From Flavobacterium granuli (lineage in GTDB: Bacteria; Bacteroidota; Bacteroidia; Flavobacteriales; Flavobacteriaceae), in the NCBI RefSeq assembly GCF_900129705.1, contig NZ_FQWO01000009.1:62001-126000 (forward strand): DNA of 64,000 bases, written 5' to 3'. Below, one piece after another: positions 54,647 through 62,775 of the stretch. The position numbers were made by a program, and so were the translations under genes. Below the pieces are notes generated by a model. The model was not told the DNA's origin, did no database searches, and saw only the letters and a program-made list of their open reading frames with translations. The first letter of the stretch is position 1; the number at the start of each line of letters is the position of its first letter.

Positions 54647-55717
54647 ATGATGCAAATTTCCAAAATGCCTAAAAAATACTCCGCTCTTGAAATCCTTCAA
54701 TATATTGTACTAATTTCTCTGTTGCTTTACTTTGGAAAAACATTATTTATACCGCTCAGTTTTTCATTATTGATTAGCTTTATCCTCTATCCGGTTTGTA
54801 AATGGATGGAAAAAAATGGAATCAGTAAGACCCTAGCTATTTTTCTATGTTTATCCATTATCGTTTTACTGGCTGGAGCGCTATTATACCTTCTTTTTTT
54901 ACAAATCCAAGAATTTGCGAACGAATGGGAGCTATTCAGACTAAAACTGTTGGAAGCCTTAAATAAAATAAGTCTTTTTATCAGTCAGCGATTTGAAATA
55001 AGCGCTGCTGAACAGCAACTTTTTTTTAAAAACTCAGTTGATAACTCTGGCACACAGCTTTTCTCGATGTTGCAAAGCATGGCCTATTCCTTTTCAGAAA
55101 TCTTTTTTTTCCTTTTAATCATTCCGGTTTTTTCGGCCCTGATCCTTTTCCATCGCCACATTCTGGTGAATGTTTTGTATCAAATTTTCCCATCAGAGAA
55201 AAGAAAAATAATTTACGAAATCCTCATCGAAACCATACATGCTTATTATAATTTTATCAAAGGAATGCTTGTCGTGTATCTTATTGTGGGTGTATTAAAT
55301 AGTATTGGACTTGCCATTATTGGTGTGCCCCATCCATTTGTATTTGGCTTTATTGCGTCAATTCTTACCTTTATTCCCTATATCGGAATTATGATTTCTG
55401 CTCTTTTACCCATAGCAGTTTCCTGGATCACTTTCAATTCAATCTGGTATCCTTTGGCTGTCATTCTTGTTTTTGCCGTTGTTCAAATTTTAGAAGCTTA
55501 TATTATTTTCCCCTTTGCTGTAGGCAGCCGTTTAAAAATCAACACTCTCGTTATCATTATTATGATTACTGCCGGAGGTATTTTATGGGGTGCGGCGGGA
55601 ATGATTTTATTTATTCCGTTTGTCAGTATCCTTAAATTAATTGCAGATCGTTCCGAACGTCTAAAAACTTTATCCGTACTACTTGGCGATGGAGAAATAA
55701 AAAAACCACAAGAATAA
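54647..55717 (+). CDS. AI-2E family transporter (YdiK/TqsA-like)
   Basis: The 356-residue membrane protein has about eight helices. It starts with paired N-terminal helices (YIVLISLLLYFGKTLFIPLSFSLLISFILYPV), has a hydrophilic loop, then GVPHPFVFGFIASILTFIPYIG, the family signature near residue 230. The family exports small molecules including AI-2 in a few cases, but most members have unknown substrates. The stop codon lies in the loop of a hairpin that terminates the opposite gene. Confidence 0.9.
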   Translation: MMQISKMPKKYSALEILQYIVLISLLLYFGKTLFIPLSFSLLISFILYPVCKWMEKNGISKTLAIFLCLSIIVLLAGALLYLLFLQIQEFANEWELFRLKLLEALNKISLFISQRFEISAAEQQLFFKNSVDNSGTQLFSMLQSMAYSFSEIFFFLLIIPVFSALILFHRHILVNVLYQIFPSEKRKIIYEILIETIHAYYNFIKGMLVVYLIVGVLNSIGLAIIGVPHPFVFGFIASILTFIPYIGIMISALLPIAVSWITFNSIWYPLAVILVFAVVQILEAYIIFPFAVGSRLKINTLVIIIMITAGGILWGAAGMILFIPFVSILKLIADRSERLKTLSVLLGDGEIKKPQE

Positions 55718-55729
55718 TACTTGTGGTTT
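55695..55729 (-). terminator. Terminator of the M28 peptidase gene, inside the AI-2E gene end
   Basis: On the minus strand AAACCACAAG pairs with CTTGTGGTTT around 7 nt and is followed by seven T. The same hairpin covers the last codons and stop of the plus-strand transporter gene. Confidence 0.8.
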
Positions 55730-55761
55730 GTTATTTTATATTCGAAAGAAATGTATTTTCT

Positions 55762-57138
55762 TTACTTCACAATTCCTTTTTGATCAATTAAGTACATCAA
55801 AGAAGCCATAGTTGCCGCTCCCAGTTCCAATTCTCTTTTGTTGATGGCATCAAAAGTATCATTGGCCGCATGATGGTAATCAAAATAACGTTGTGAATCT
55901 GGCTTTAAGCCTGCTTTCACTAAGGGTTTAGAAGTCAGTGGAGCAATATCGGAACCACTGTGTCCTTTTGTAAAGCTATGCACTAAATAAGGTTCGAATA
56001 AATCTTTCCAACTCAATATTTGATTAAAATTGGCCTGATCTGTTTCTAAAGAAAATCCTCTTGGGCTGAAACCGCCAGAATCACTCTCTAAAGCAAAAAT
56101 GTGCTTCTCATTGTTGGCTTGCGCCAATTCTTCGTATTTCTGTCCTCCTCTGCCTCCATTTTCCTCATTCATGAATAACACCACCCGAAGGGTGTTTTTA
56201 GGCTTATAACCTAGATTTTTGAAAATGTTTATCACTTCCATACTTTGTACTACTCCGGCACCATCATCATGCGAACCGTCGGCTAAGTCCCAAGAATCAA
56301 GGTGTCCGCCCACAACCATTATATTCTCCGGATGCTCGCTTCCTTTTATTTCGCCAATGACATTATAGGACAAAACATCGTCCATTTGCTGGCATGACAT
56401 TTTAAAATGAAATTTCAATTTTGGATTGCTCGTTAAGGCTTTACTCAACAATTCTGCACCATTGGTACTGATGGCCGCCGTAGGTATGTATTGTGATTTA
56501 GGAATTCCGTCATAGCTTTGTGCTCCCGTATGCGGAAAATCATCCAATCGCAAATTCACCGAGCGTACAATAGTCCCAACCGCACCAAACTTTGAAGCCG
56601 CAGCCGCTCCAGCATATCTTTGATCTACACAGCCTCCATAAGAGATGAATGTCTCAATATTTTCCGGCTCCATAGGTCTATTATAGAAAACGATTTTTCC
56701 TTTTAATTTGTCGCCTAAAATGGCTAATTCTTCAATACTGTGCACTTCAACCACTTCGGCTGTCAAACCATTTTTTGGCGTGGCTACAGATCCTCCCAAA
56801 GCACAGATAGCTACTGAAGTTTTATTTTTTCCGTCTTGAATGTATGCCGTTTCTTTCTCACCACGAACCCATTTAGGCACCATCACTTCCTGCAAATACA
56901 CTCTATCTAAACCAAGGGTTTCCAACTGTGCCTTTGTATATTGAACGGCTTTTTCAGCATTAGCCGAACCGGATAAACGCCCTCCTATTTGATTAGACAA
57001 ATGATCCAACCAGGAATAACATTTGGAATTGGTCAAAGCGGAATTGTAAATTTTCTTGATTGTTTGTTCCTCATTTGTTTGTGCAAAAATCAGCGATCCG
57101 TTAAAAAGAAGCAAAGCTAAAAAAGTGTTTTTTTTCAT
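55762..57138 (-). CDS. Secreted M28-family zinc aminopeptidase
   Basis: The 458-residue protein has a signal peptide (about 1-20, ending SLIFAQ). A PA domain insert (about 120-210) precedes the co-catalytic zinc site: H279 and D281 region in GGHLDSWD, the bridging aspartate D291/D292 in SHDDGAG, catalytic E325/E326 in MNEENGG, D353 in ESDSGG and H422/H423 in YFDYHH. This matches M28 (aminopeptidase/carboxypeptidase Q-like). It likely digests peptides in the periplasm or outside. Confidence 0.92.
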   Translation of the reverse strand: MKKNTFLALLLFNGSLIFAQTNEEQTIKKIYNSALTNSKCYSWLDHLSNQIGGRLSGSANAEKAVQYTKAQLETLGLDRVYLQEVMVPKWVRGEKETAYIQDGKNKTSVAICALGGSVATPKNGLTAEVVEVHSIEELAILGDKLKGKIVFYNRPMEPENIETFISYGGCVDQRYAGAAAASKFGAVGTIVRSVNLRLDDFPHTGAQSYDGIPKSQYIPTAAISTNGAELLSKALTSNPKLKFHFKMSCQQMDDVLSYNVIGEIKGSEHPENIMVVGGHLDSWDLADGSHDDGAGVVQSMEVINIFKNLGYKPKNTLRVVLFMNEENGGRGGQKYEELAQANNEKHIFALESDSGGFSPRGFSLETDQANFNQILSWKDLFEPYLVHSFTKGHSGSDIAPLTSKPLVKAGLKPDSQRYFDYHHAANDTFDAINKRELELGAATMASLMYLIDQKGIVK

Positions 57139-57182
57139 AGGTTTAATAGGTTAATTTTTAAATTACAAAACTGATTCACAGC

Positions 57183-57190
57183 CAAATTTA
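57183..57190 (-). promoter_or_regulatory. Candidate -7 box for the M28 gene
   Basis: The minus strand reads TAAATTTG, a perfect match, with the inferred start near 57178, 40 nt before the ATG. No TTG lies at 17-23 bp. Confidence 0.45.
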
Positions 57191-57301
57191 CTAATCTTTA
57201 CAATCGGTAAAGAAATAAAAGTCATTTAGCCCAAACCGGAAAAACAAATTATGCCCGAAATCTGAATCTAACTCGAAGCAGATTATTTTTTGTAAAAGAA
57301 C

Positions 57302-57330
57302 AAAAAAGCCTCTCAACAGAGAAGCTTTTT
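57302..57330 (-). terminator. Terminator of the pta-ackA operon
   Basis: On the minus strand AAAGCTTCTC pairs with GAGAGGCTTT around TGTT (one G-T pair), followed by T. It lies 13 bp beyond the ackA stop. Confidence 0.8.
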
Positions 57331-57342
57331 AATGTTTTTCTT

Positions 57343-58542
57343 TTAACTCAATAGCAATTCATGAACTTGTTTAGCTATTTCCTCTTCCTCATTAGTAGGG
57401 ATTATCAGGATTTTTGTTTTCGAATTCTTTGTATTGATTTCTCTGATCGTTTTGGATCGAATATTATTTTTTGCATCGTCTAATTCGATTCCAAAATAAT
57501 CCATATCGGTACAAACTAATTTTCTGATATAAGAGGAATTCTCTCCGATTCCGGCCGTAAAAACAATCGCATCCAGACCATTTAAAGCCGCTGCGTAAGA
57601 ACCTATATATTTCTTGATTCGATAGGCATTCATTGCTAAAGCCAGTTGGCAGTCTTTATTTCCTTTCTCTGCATTGGCTTCTATATCTCTCAAATCACTA
57701 AATCCGGTAAGGCCTAGCATACCACTTTGTTTTTGGAGTAAGGTATTGACCTCATCGAGCGTATAGCCTAATGAATTGACCATATAAAAGATTATGGATT
57801 GGTCAATATCGCCACATCGGGTTCCCATAATTAAACCATTCATAGGAGCAAATCCCAGCGTATGATCAATGCTTTTTCCGTCTTTCACCGCCGTCATACT
57901 GCAGCCATTTCCTAAATGAATGCTTATGATTTTAGATGCTTTTATTTTTAGATTATCTCTCAAATATAGGATTGCCTGTTCCGAAACGTACTTATGACTG
58001 GTCCCGTGAAAACCATAAACTCGAATCTTGTTCTCTGTCAACAATTTATTAGGAATAGCATATTTATGCGCTACAACGGGTATGGTTTGATGGAAAGCAG
58101 TATCAAAAACAGCAATCTGCTTGGCATTTTCAAAAATTTCCTCGGCAACATTTATTCCTTCTAAATTGGCCGGATTATGCAAAGGAGCCAAATCAAAAAG
58201 TTTTTCTATCTTTTCTTTGACCTCTTTATTAATGATAACAGTATGGGTAAAAGTGCTCCCGCCATGCACCACACGATGTCCCACAGCTTCAATCTCCGAA
58301 GTGCTTTTAATTACCCCCACTTTCTCATCGAGTAATAATTGAGCAACCTTCTTTAGTCCCTCTTTATGATTTGGGATAGACATTATTTCTTCAATACGAT
58401 TCTCTTTGGTTTCATAACTAAGGTTAGATGTTTCTAAACCTATTCTGTCAATCAGCCCACTGCAAATGACCTCATTGGCCGGCATCTTGATTAATTGATA
58501 TTTTATGGAAGAACTTCCCGAATTTATTATTACTATTTTCAT
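57343..58542 (-). CDS. ackA: Acetate kinase AckA
   Basis: AckA makes ATP from acetyl phosphate. From ATG 58542 the protein has 399 residues; the frame extends 11 codons upstream but the family start is MKIVIINSGSSSIKYQL. GFHGTSHKYV and SIHLGNGCSMTAV are the ATP and phosphate motifs, and GAGIGEN-like FTAGIGENSSYIR closes the active site. It is transcribed after pta with a 96-bp gap that holds a small hairpin. Confidence 0.97.
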   Translation of the reverse strand: MKIVIINSGSSSIKYQLIKMPANEVICSGLIDRIGLETSNLSYETKENRIEEIMSIPNHKEGLKKVAQLLLDEKVGVIKSTSEIEAVGHRVVHGGSTFTHTVIINKEVKEKIEKLFDLAPLHNPANLEGINVAEEIFENAKQIAVFDTAFHQTIPVVAHKYAIPNKLLTENKIRVYGFHGTSHKYVSEQAILYLRDNLKIKASKIISIHLGNGCSMTAVKDGKSIDHTLGFAPMNGLIMGTRCGDIDQSIIFYMVNSLGYTLDEVNTLLQKQSGMLGLTGFSDLRDIEANAEKGNKDCQLALAMNAYRIKKYIGSYAAALNGLDAIVFTAGIGENSSYIRKLVCTDMDYFGIELDDAKNNIRSKTIREINTKNSKTKILIIPTNEEEEIAKQVHELLLS

Positions 58543-58566
58543 GTAAAACGATTTATTGATCCTCTC

Positions 58567-58587
58567 TCTTCCCAAAGCTTCGGAAGA
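58567..58587 (-). repeat. Intercistronic hairpin between pta and ackA
   Basis: TCTTCC (58567-58572) and GGAAGA (58582-58587) face each other across a CAAAGCTTC centre. The AAGCTT core resembles the palindrome at 32949-32966. There is no T-run, so it could be a processing or stability element. Confidence 0.4.
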
Positions 58588-58638
58588 CCGGACGGATATA
58601 CTTTGTCTTTATTATTATTTTTTAAAACCTTAAACTTT

Positions 58639-60732
58639 TTAAAGTCCTTGTGCTTGTATTGCCGTAATCACCACTGTATTTATAATATCATCTACCGTAC
58701 AACCACGACTCAAATCATTGACAGGTTTGTTCAATCCTTGCAACATTGGTCCAATAGCCAATGCTCCTGTTTCTCTTTGCACCGCTTTATACGTATTATT
58801 TCCCGTATTCAAATCTGGAAAAATAAGCACACTCGCTTGTCCTGCAACTTCCGAATTTGGCATTTTACTTTTCCCCACTTCCATATCTACAGCGGCATCG
58901 TATTGAATAGGTCCTTCAATTTTCAAATCGGGGCGTTTTTTTCTTACTATTTCCGTTGCAGTTCTCACTTTATCCACTTCATCTCCTTTTCCTGATGCGC
59001 CGGAAGAATAGGAAAGCATCGCAATTTTGGGCTCTATGCCAAATGCCAAACTCGAATCGGCTGAGGAAATGGCAATTTCGGCCAATTGTTCCGCCGTTGG
59101 ATTTGGATTAATGGCGCAGTCGCCAAAAACAGAAACCCGATCTTCCAAGCACATGAAAAATATCGAAGAAACGATGCAGGTATCCGGCTTGGTTTTTATG
59201 AATTGCAATGCCGGTAAAATGGTGTGTTGCGTCGTATGAGCCGCTCCGGAAACCATTCCGTCAGCATCGCCTTTATAGACCATCATGGTTCCAAAATAAG
59301 AAACGTCTTCCATTAAATCTTTGGCCATAGCCATAGAAACATTCTTGTTTTTTCTTAGCTCATAATAGGTTTTTACGTAATCCTCATATTTTTCGGACTC
59401 TATTGGGTTTATGATTTTCACTTTCGAAAAATCAAAAGCAATACCTAATTCAGCCACTTTACTTTCAATCTGTTTTTTATTTCCAATAAGGGATATATCT
59501 ACGACATCCATAGCCAATAATCTTGAGGCAGCTATTATAATTCTTTCGTCATTGCCTTCAGGCAAAACGATGTGTTTTCTGTGCTGTTTGGCTCTTTTTA
59601 CCAAATTATACTGAAACATTTTGGGCGTCATTCCTTCGGCTTCAAAAGAACTCAGTTTTTTGGATAAACTATCTAAATCGACGTATTTTTCGAAAGCGCT
59701 TATAGAGGTTTCTATCTTCTGTTTATTATCGGCGTAAATTTTAGACTTTATACTACCAAGCTTATTGGTAATTTCATAGGTTCCTCCCGCCACAGCAATT
59801 ATGGGCACAATAGTCGTTAATCCCTCAATTAATTTTATGATGCTATCCTCTGGCAAAATGTTTCCCGTTAAAACAATCCCTGAAATAGTTGGGTAATTAG
59901 CTGATTCATTGGCTTGCAATGCCCCAAGGATAATATCGGCTCTGTCGCCGGGCGTGATCACAAGGGCATTTTTTTTCAGATGCAATAAATAGTTGCGCAA
60001 CTGCATGGCACCCACACTAAAATTACCAACCTGATTGTTTAAAAATTCTTCTCCAAACAAGACTTTGGCTCCCAAAACATCTACAATTTCTTTAATCGTA
60101 GGATTGTTTAAACTGGAAACAATTGGGATTGCGTTGACCAAAACCTCCTCTGGCAAGCTCGCTTTCAAACCATCTGTGACCAGCTTGATATTCTCCGGTT
60201 GGACTTTGTTGGCGATTACAGCCAATACCTCTACCTCTTTAACTTTGAACGAATCATAAGCCAGATAAAGGCTGTCTATCAATTCTTCCAGTGTTTTCCC
60301 AACTCCGGAACCCACAATTATAGTAGGAATCCCCAGATTTTTGGCTATCAGCACATTCATGTCCAATTCGATTACTGTACCTTCACCGCTAAAACTGGTG
60401 CCTTCCACCAAAACAAAATCAAACTGCTCTTCCAGCCTTTTGTATTTATCGATAATAAGATCCAGAACCTCACCTATTTTCCCTTGATTCTTCTTTTTGA
60501 TCAACTTGCTTTTGGTTATGGCAAAGGCGTCTTCAAACTCAATATCCAATCCAAAATGAGAAATCACGGTTTCGATGTGATTATCCAGCTTACCATCTTC
60601 AAAATCTTCTATTATAGGTCTAAAATAGCCCACTTTGGCAGTTTTCCCAATAAGGATACTCATTAAACCAAGAGTAACTATCGATTTTCCGCTATTATGT
60701 TCGCTTGTTGCAATATATATCGCCTTATTCAT
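58639..60732 (-). CDS. pta: Phosphate acetyltransferase Pta (long form)
   Basis: Pta converts acetyl-CoA and phosphate to acetyl phosphate. The 697-residue long form has an N-terminal P-loop-like domain (IATSEHNSGKSIVTLG), a DRTGG domain in the middle (about 210-330), and the catalytic C-terminal domain (about 375-690). The last includes HRKHIVLPEGNDERII and SYSSGASGKGDEVDKVRTATE, with LIFPDLNTGN and GPMLQGLNKPVNDLSRG at the end. Short forms lack the first two domains. It heads the operon with ackA. Confidence 0.96.
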   Translation of the reverse strand: MNKAIYIATSEHNSGKSIVTLGLMSILIGKTAKVGYFRPIIEDFEDGKLDNHIETVISHFGLDIEFEDAFAITKSKLIKKKNQGKIGEVLDLIIDKYKRLEEQFDFVLVEGTSFSGEGTVIELDMNVLIAKNLGIPTIIVGSGVGKTLEELIDSLYLAYDSFKVKEVEVLAVIANKVQPENIKLVTDGLKASLPEEVLVNAIPIVSSLNNPTIKEIVDVLGAKVLFGEEFLNNQVGNFSVGAMQLRNYLLHLKKNALVITPGDRADIILGALQANESANYPTISGIVLTGNILPEDSIIKLIEGLTTIVPIIAVAGGTYEITNKLGSIKSKIYADNKQKIETSISAFEKYVDLDSLSKKLSSFEAEGMTPKMFQYNLVKRAKQHRKHIVLPEGNDERIIIAASRLLAMDVVDISLIGNKKQIESKVAELGIAFDFSKVKIINPIESEKYEDYVKTYYELRKNKNVSMAMAKDLMEDVSYFGTMMVYKGDADGMVSGAAHTTQHTILPALQFIKTKPDTCIVSSIFFMCLEDRVSVFGDCAINPNPTAEQLAEIAISSADSSLAFGIEPKIAMLSYSSGASGKGDEVDKVRTATEIVRKKRPDLKIEGPIQYDAAVDMEVGKSKMPNSEVAGQASVLIFPDLNTGNNTYKAVQRETGALAIGPMLQGLNKPVNDLSRGCTVDDIINTVVITAIQAQGL

Positions 60733-60805
60733 GGTATTTCTTTTTATTTTTTATACGCCAAAACAAAATATTCAATTATTATTCAAATCCAACTCTCCGC
60801 CAGAT

Positions 60806-61360
60806 TTAATCAGTGGCAACGGATTTATCACTGATGACTATCCTGTTATTAAATTCTTTTTCAATACTTTTCAGTTTTAGGTAATTTGATATGGCATGAA
60901 ATGGAGATTTATTTCCATATCTACCCAAAGTTGCCAAGTTTATGAACAGGTAATTTTCATCAAAGATGACCGTCAATAATTTTCCCCAACTTAATGAACC
61001 AGTATTCTTTTTACTTCTCAACATGTGTAAACCATTATCATTAATTATCAATTCCGGGAATCTGTTTTTAAGAATTTCAACAAATAATTTTCTATCTCTT
61101 TCCGGCTTAGAAATGTTTATTTTAAGAAGTTTATAAATATAATACCAGGAAATTAAAAGTAAAATATTTATCAAAATTACTATTAGTGTCGCGGTATGAT
61201 TTATTGCGTTTTTCGGATTTAGTATTACCGCTATAGTCGCAATTGTCCAGCCTAAATAAATAAAGGTTTCATAAGCCTTTTCCAGAATATATTCCCAATT
61301 TGGTTTAAATATTAATCTTTCTTTTTCTACACTCTTTTTTTTGTCTATTTTGACACTCAT
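60806..61360 (-). CDS. Two-helix membrane protein of unknown function
   Basis: The 184-residue protein has a charged N terminus, two helices at about 30-50 and 57-77, and a ~100-residue cytosolic tail with alternating strands (INDNGLHMLRSKKNTGSLSWGKLLTVIFDENYLFINL) suggestive of a PH-like or YcxB-like domain. It lies 29 bp after corA in the same direction. The YcxB-like impression is weak and no catalytic motif is seen. Confidence 0.75.
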   Translation of the reverse strand: MSVKIDKKKSVEKERLIFKPNWEYILEKAYETFIYLGWTIATIAVILNPKNAINHTATLIVILINILLLISWYYIYKLLKINISKPERDRKLFVEILKNRFPELIINDNGLHMLRSKKNTGSLSWGKLLTVIFDENYLFINLATLGRYGNKSPFHAISNYLKLKSIEKEFNNRIVISDKSVATD

Positions 61361-61389
61361 AACTTTTAACTTCTAACTTTTCATTCCTA

Positions 61390-62460
61390 TCAAAACCACT
61401 TTCTTTTTTTAAAATAAAACACCATCATTATCCCTATAAAAACCATGATACCAATAATGGTATAATAGCCATTTTCATATTTCAGTTCAGGCATGTATTC
61501 AAAATTCATCCCATAAACCCCCACAATAAATGTCAGCGGAATAAATATTGCCGATACTATCGTAAGTGTTTTCATGATCTCATTCATCTTGTGCGTCTGG
61601 GCTGAGAAAAAGAAATTCGAAGCGCTTTCCAGCGAACCCATATCAGATTCTATCTGCTCGAGAAGCTCTAAACTCTTTTGATGCAGTCGCGTAAAAAAAA
61701 TAAAACTGTCGGCTTCCATCACATTAAATAAATTATCCTCTTTAATACTTTTAATATCATATAAAGAATCCCGCAACGGAATAATAGAACGCTTTAGAAA
61801 ATTAAAATTATCCCGGTGTTTTTCTATTTTTTCCAAAATAATCGGGTCGGCACTGTTCTTTGAAAGATTAATCAGTTCTTCTATCTTATCCTCTTCATTT
61901 TCGATGGTGATATAGAAATTTTCCATAATAGCATCGAGCAAAATATACAACAAATAATCGGCTTTTTTGATTCTTACAAGTCCCGAATGCAAACGGATCC
62001 GTTCCCGAATGTGCGCAAAAAAATCAGAACGTTTTTCCTGAAACGAAATCAAGACGCCCTCCTTCATCAAAAAACTAATCTGCTCTACCTTTATATTATC
62101 TGAATCTTCTACCGGTAAAAGCGATTTGATATTAAAAAAAAGCATTTCCGGAAGCTCTTCTAACTTGGTTCTTTTAGTCGTATTCAAAATATCGGCGAGC
62201 ATGAAATTATCAATTTCAAAATAGCTCCCAATTGTTTTTACCAGTTCAACATTATTTAAACCATGAATATTAAGCCAGTTTGTTTTTTTTAAATCGATGT
62301 ATTTATCTAAATCCTGATCCTTAAAATCCTCATATTCTGCAAGATCAAAATTATCATACACAAACAGCTGCATTTCTGATTCCTTACTCTTATGAATGCC
62401 GGTATATTCAAGGACATAGGGCTGCAGTTTTCTTCCTTTCTTGTATTTAATTTTTCTCAT
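61390..62460 (-). CDS. corA: Magnesium/cobalt transporter CorA
   Basis: CorA is a pentameric Mg2+ channel. The 356-residue protein has the large N-terminal cytosolic domain with long helices, then two C-terminal membrane helices. The GMN selectivity motif is G317-N319 in GVYGMNFEYMPEL, and the C terminus is basic (KKRKWF). It is upstream of the unknown membrane gene. The best -7 candidate is a minus-strand TACTTTTG at 62575-62582, about 110 nt from the ATG. Confidence 0.95.
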   Translation of the reverse strand: MRKIKYKKGRKLQPYVLEYTGIHKSKESEMQLFVYDNFDLAEYEDFKDQDLDKYIDLKKTNWLNIHGLNNVELVKTIGSYFEIDNFMLADILNTTKRTKLEELPEMLFFNIKSLLPVEDSDNIKVEQISFLMKEGVLISFQEKRSDFFAHIRERIRLHSGLVRIKKADYLLYILLDAIMENFYITIENEEDKIEELINLSKNSADPIILEKIEKHRDNFNFLKRSIIPLRDSLYDIKSIKEDNLFNVMEADSFIFFTRLHQKSLELLEQIESDMGSLESASNFFFSAQTHKMNEIMKTLTIVSAIFIPLTFIVGVYGMNFEYMPELKYENGYYTIIGIMVFIGIMMVFYFKKRKWF

Positions 62461-62775
62461 GCAAAATTATTTATAGAGTAATATTACGAAAAACTTTTGT
62501 CAATGAACAGCTCCTTAACATTTTTGAAATTGTATAAATAATCCTTACTCTCATTGTCTTCGCTATTTAAAAGTCAAAAGTAATTTGAAGTACTGGTTCT
62601 TTCTATGAGAAAAATCATGTTCTAAAAATTTAATGGTACTGCCAAATTTCTTTTATACGGAAGAATCCTTACAAATAATGTTATCTTTGAAAAAAGCAAA
62701 AAAAATAATCTATTATATGTAACAAATTTCATCAATTGATGACTATTCTTTAAATAATTTTAATCTTTTAACTAA
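62461..62775. other. 315-bp divergent region corA / zinc metalloprotease
   Basis: It contains minus-strand TACTTTTG (62575-62582, for corA), plus-strand TATCTTTG (62682-62689, for the metalloprotease, ~80-nt leader) and a perfect 12-bp palindrome CATCAATTGATG (62730-62741) that would lie in the metalloprotease leader. A 28-codon ORF near 62632 overlaps the promoter and is probably chance. Confidence 0.4.
62682..62689 (+). promoter_or_regulatory. Candidate -7 box for the zinc metalloprotease gene
   Basis: TATCTTTG is a perfect match; the inferred start near 62694 gives an ~80-nt leader. No TTG lies at 17-23 bp upstream. Confidence 0.45.

Noticed and set aside
58495..58995. 166-codon open frame on the plus strand across ackA/pta
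   Set aside because: It lies antisense to two well-supported genes, is rich in Tyr/Phe/His runs typical of reverse-frame translation and has no family resemblance.
60199..60666. 155-codon plus-strand open frame inside pta
   Set aside because: Pta is certain on the other strand; the frame has no recognisable domain or start context.
62632..62718. 28-codon ORF before the zinc metalloprotease
   Set aside because: It overlaps the candidate -7 box, so it would not be fully transcribed, and has no protein character.
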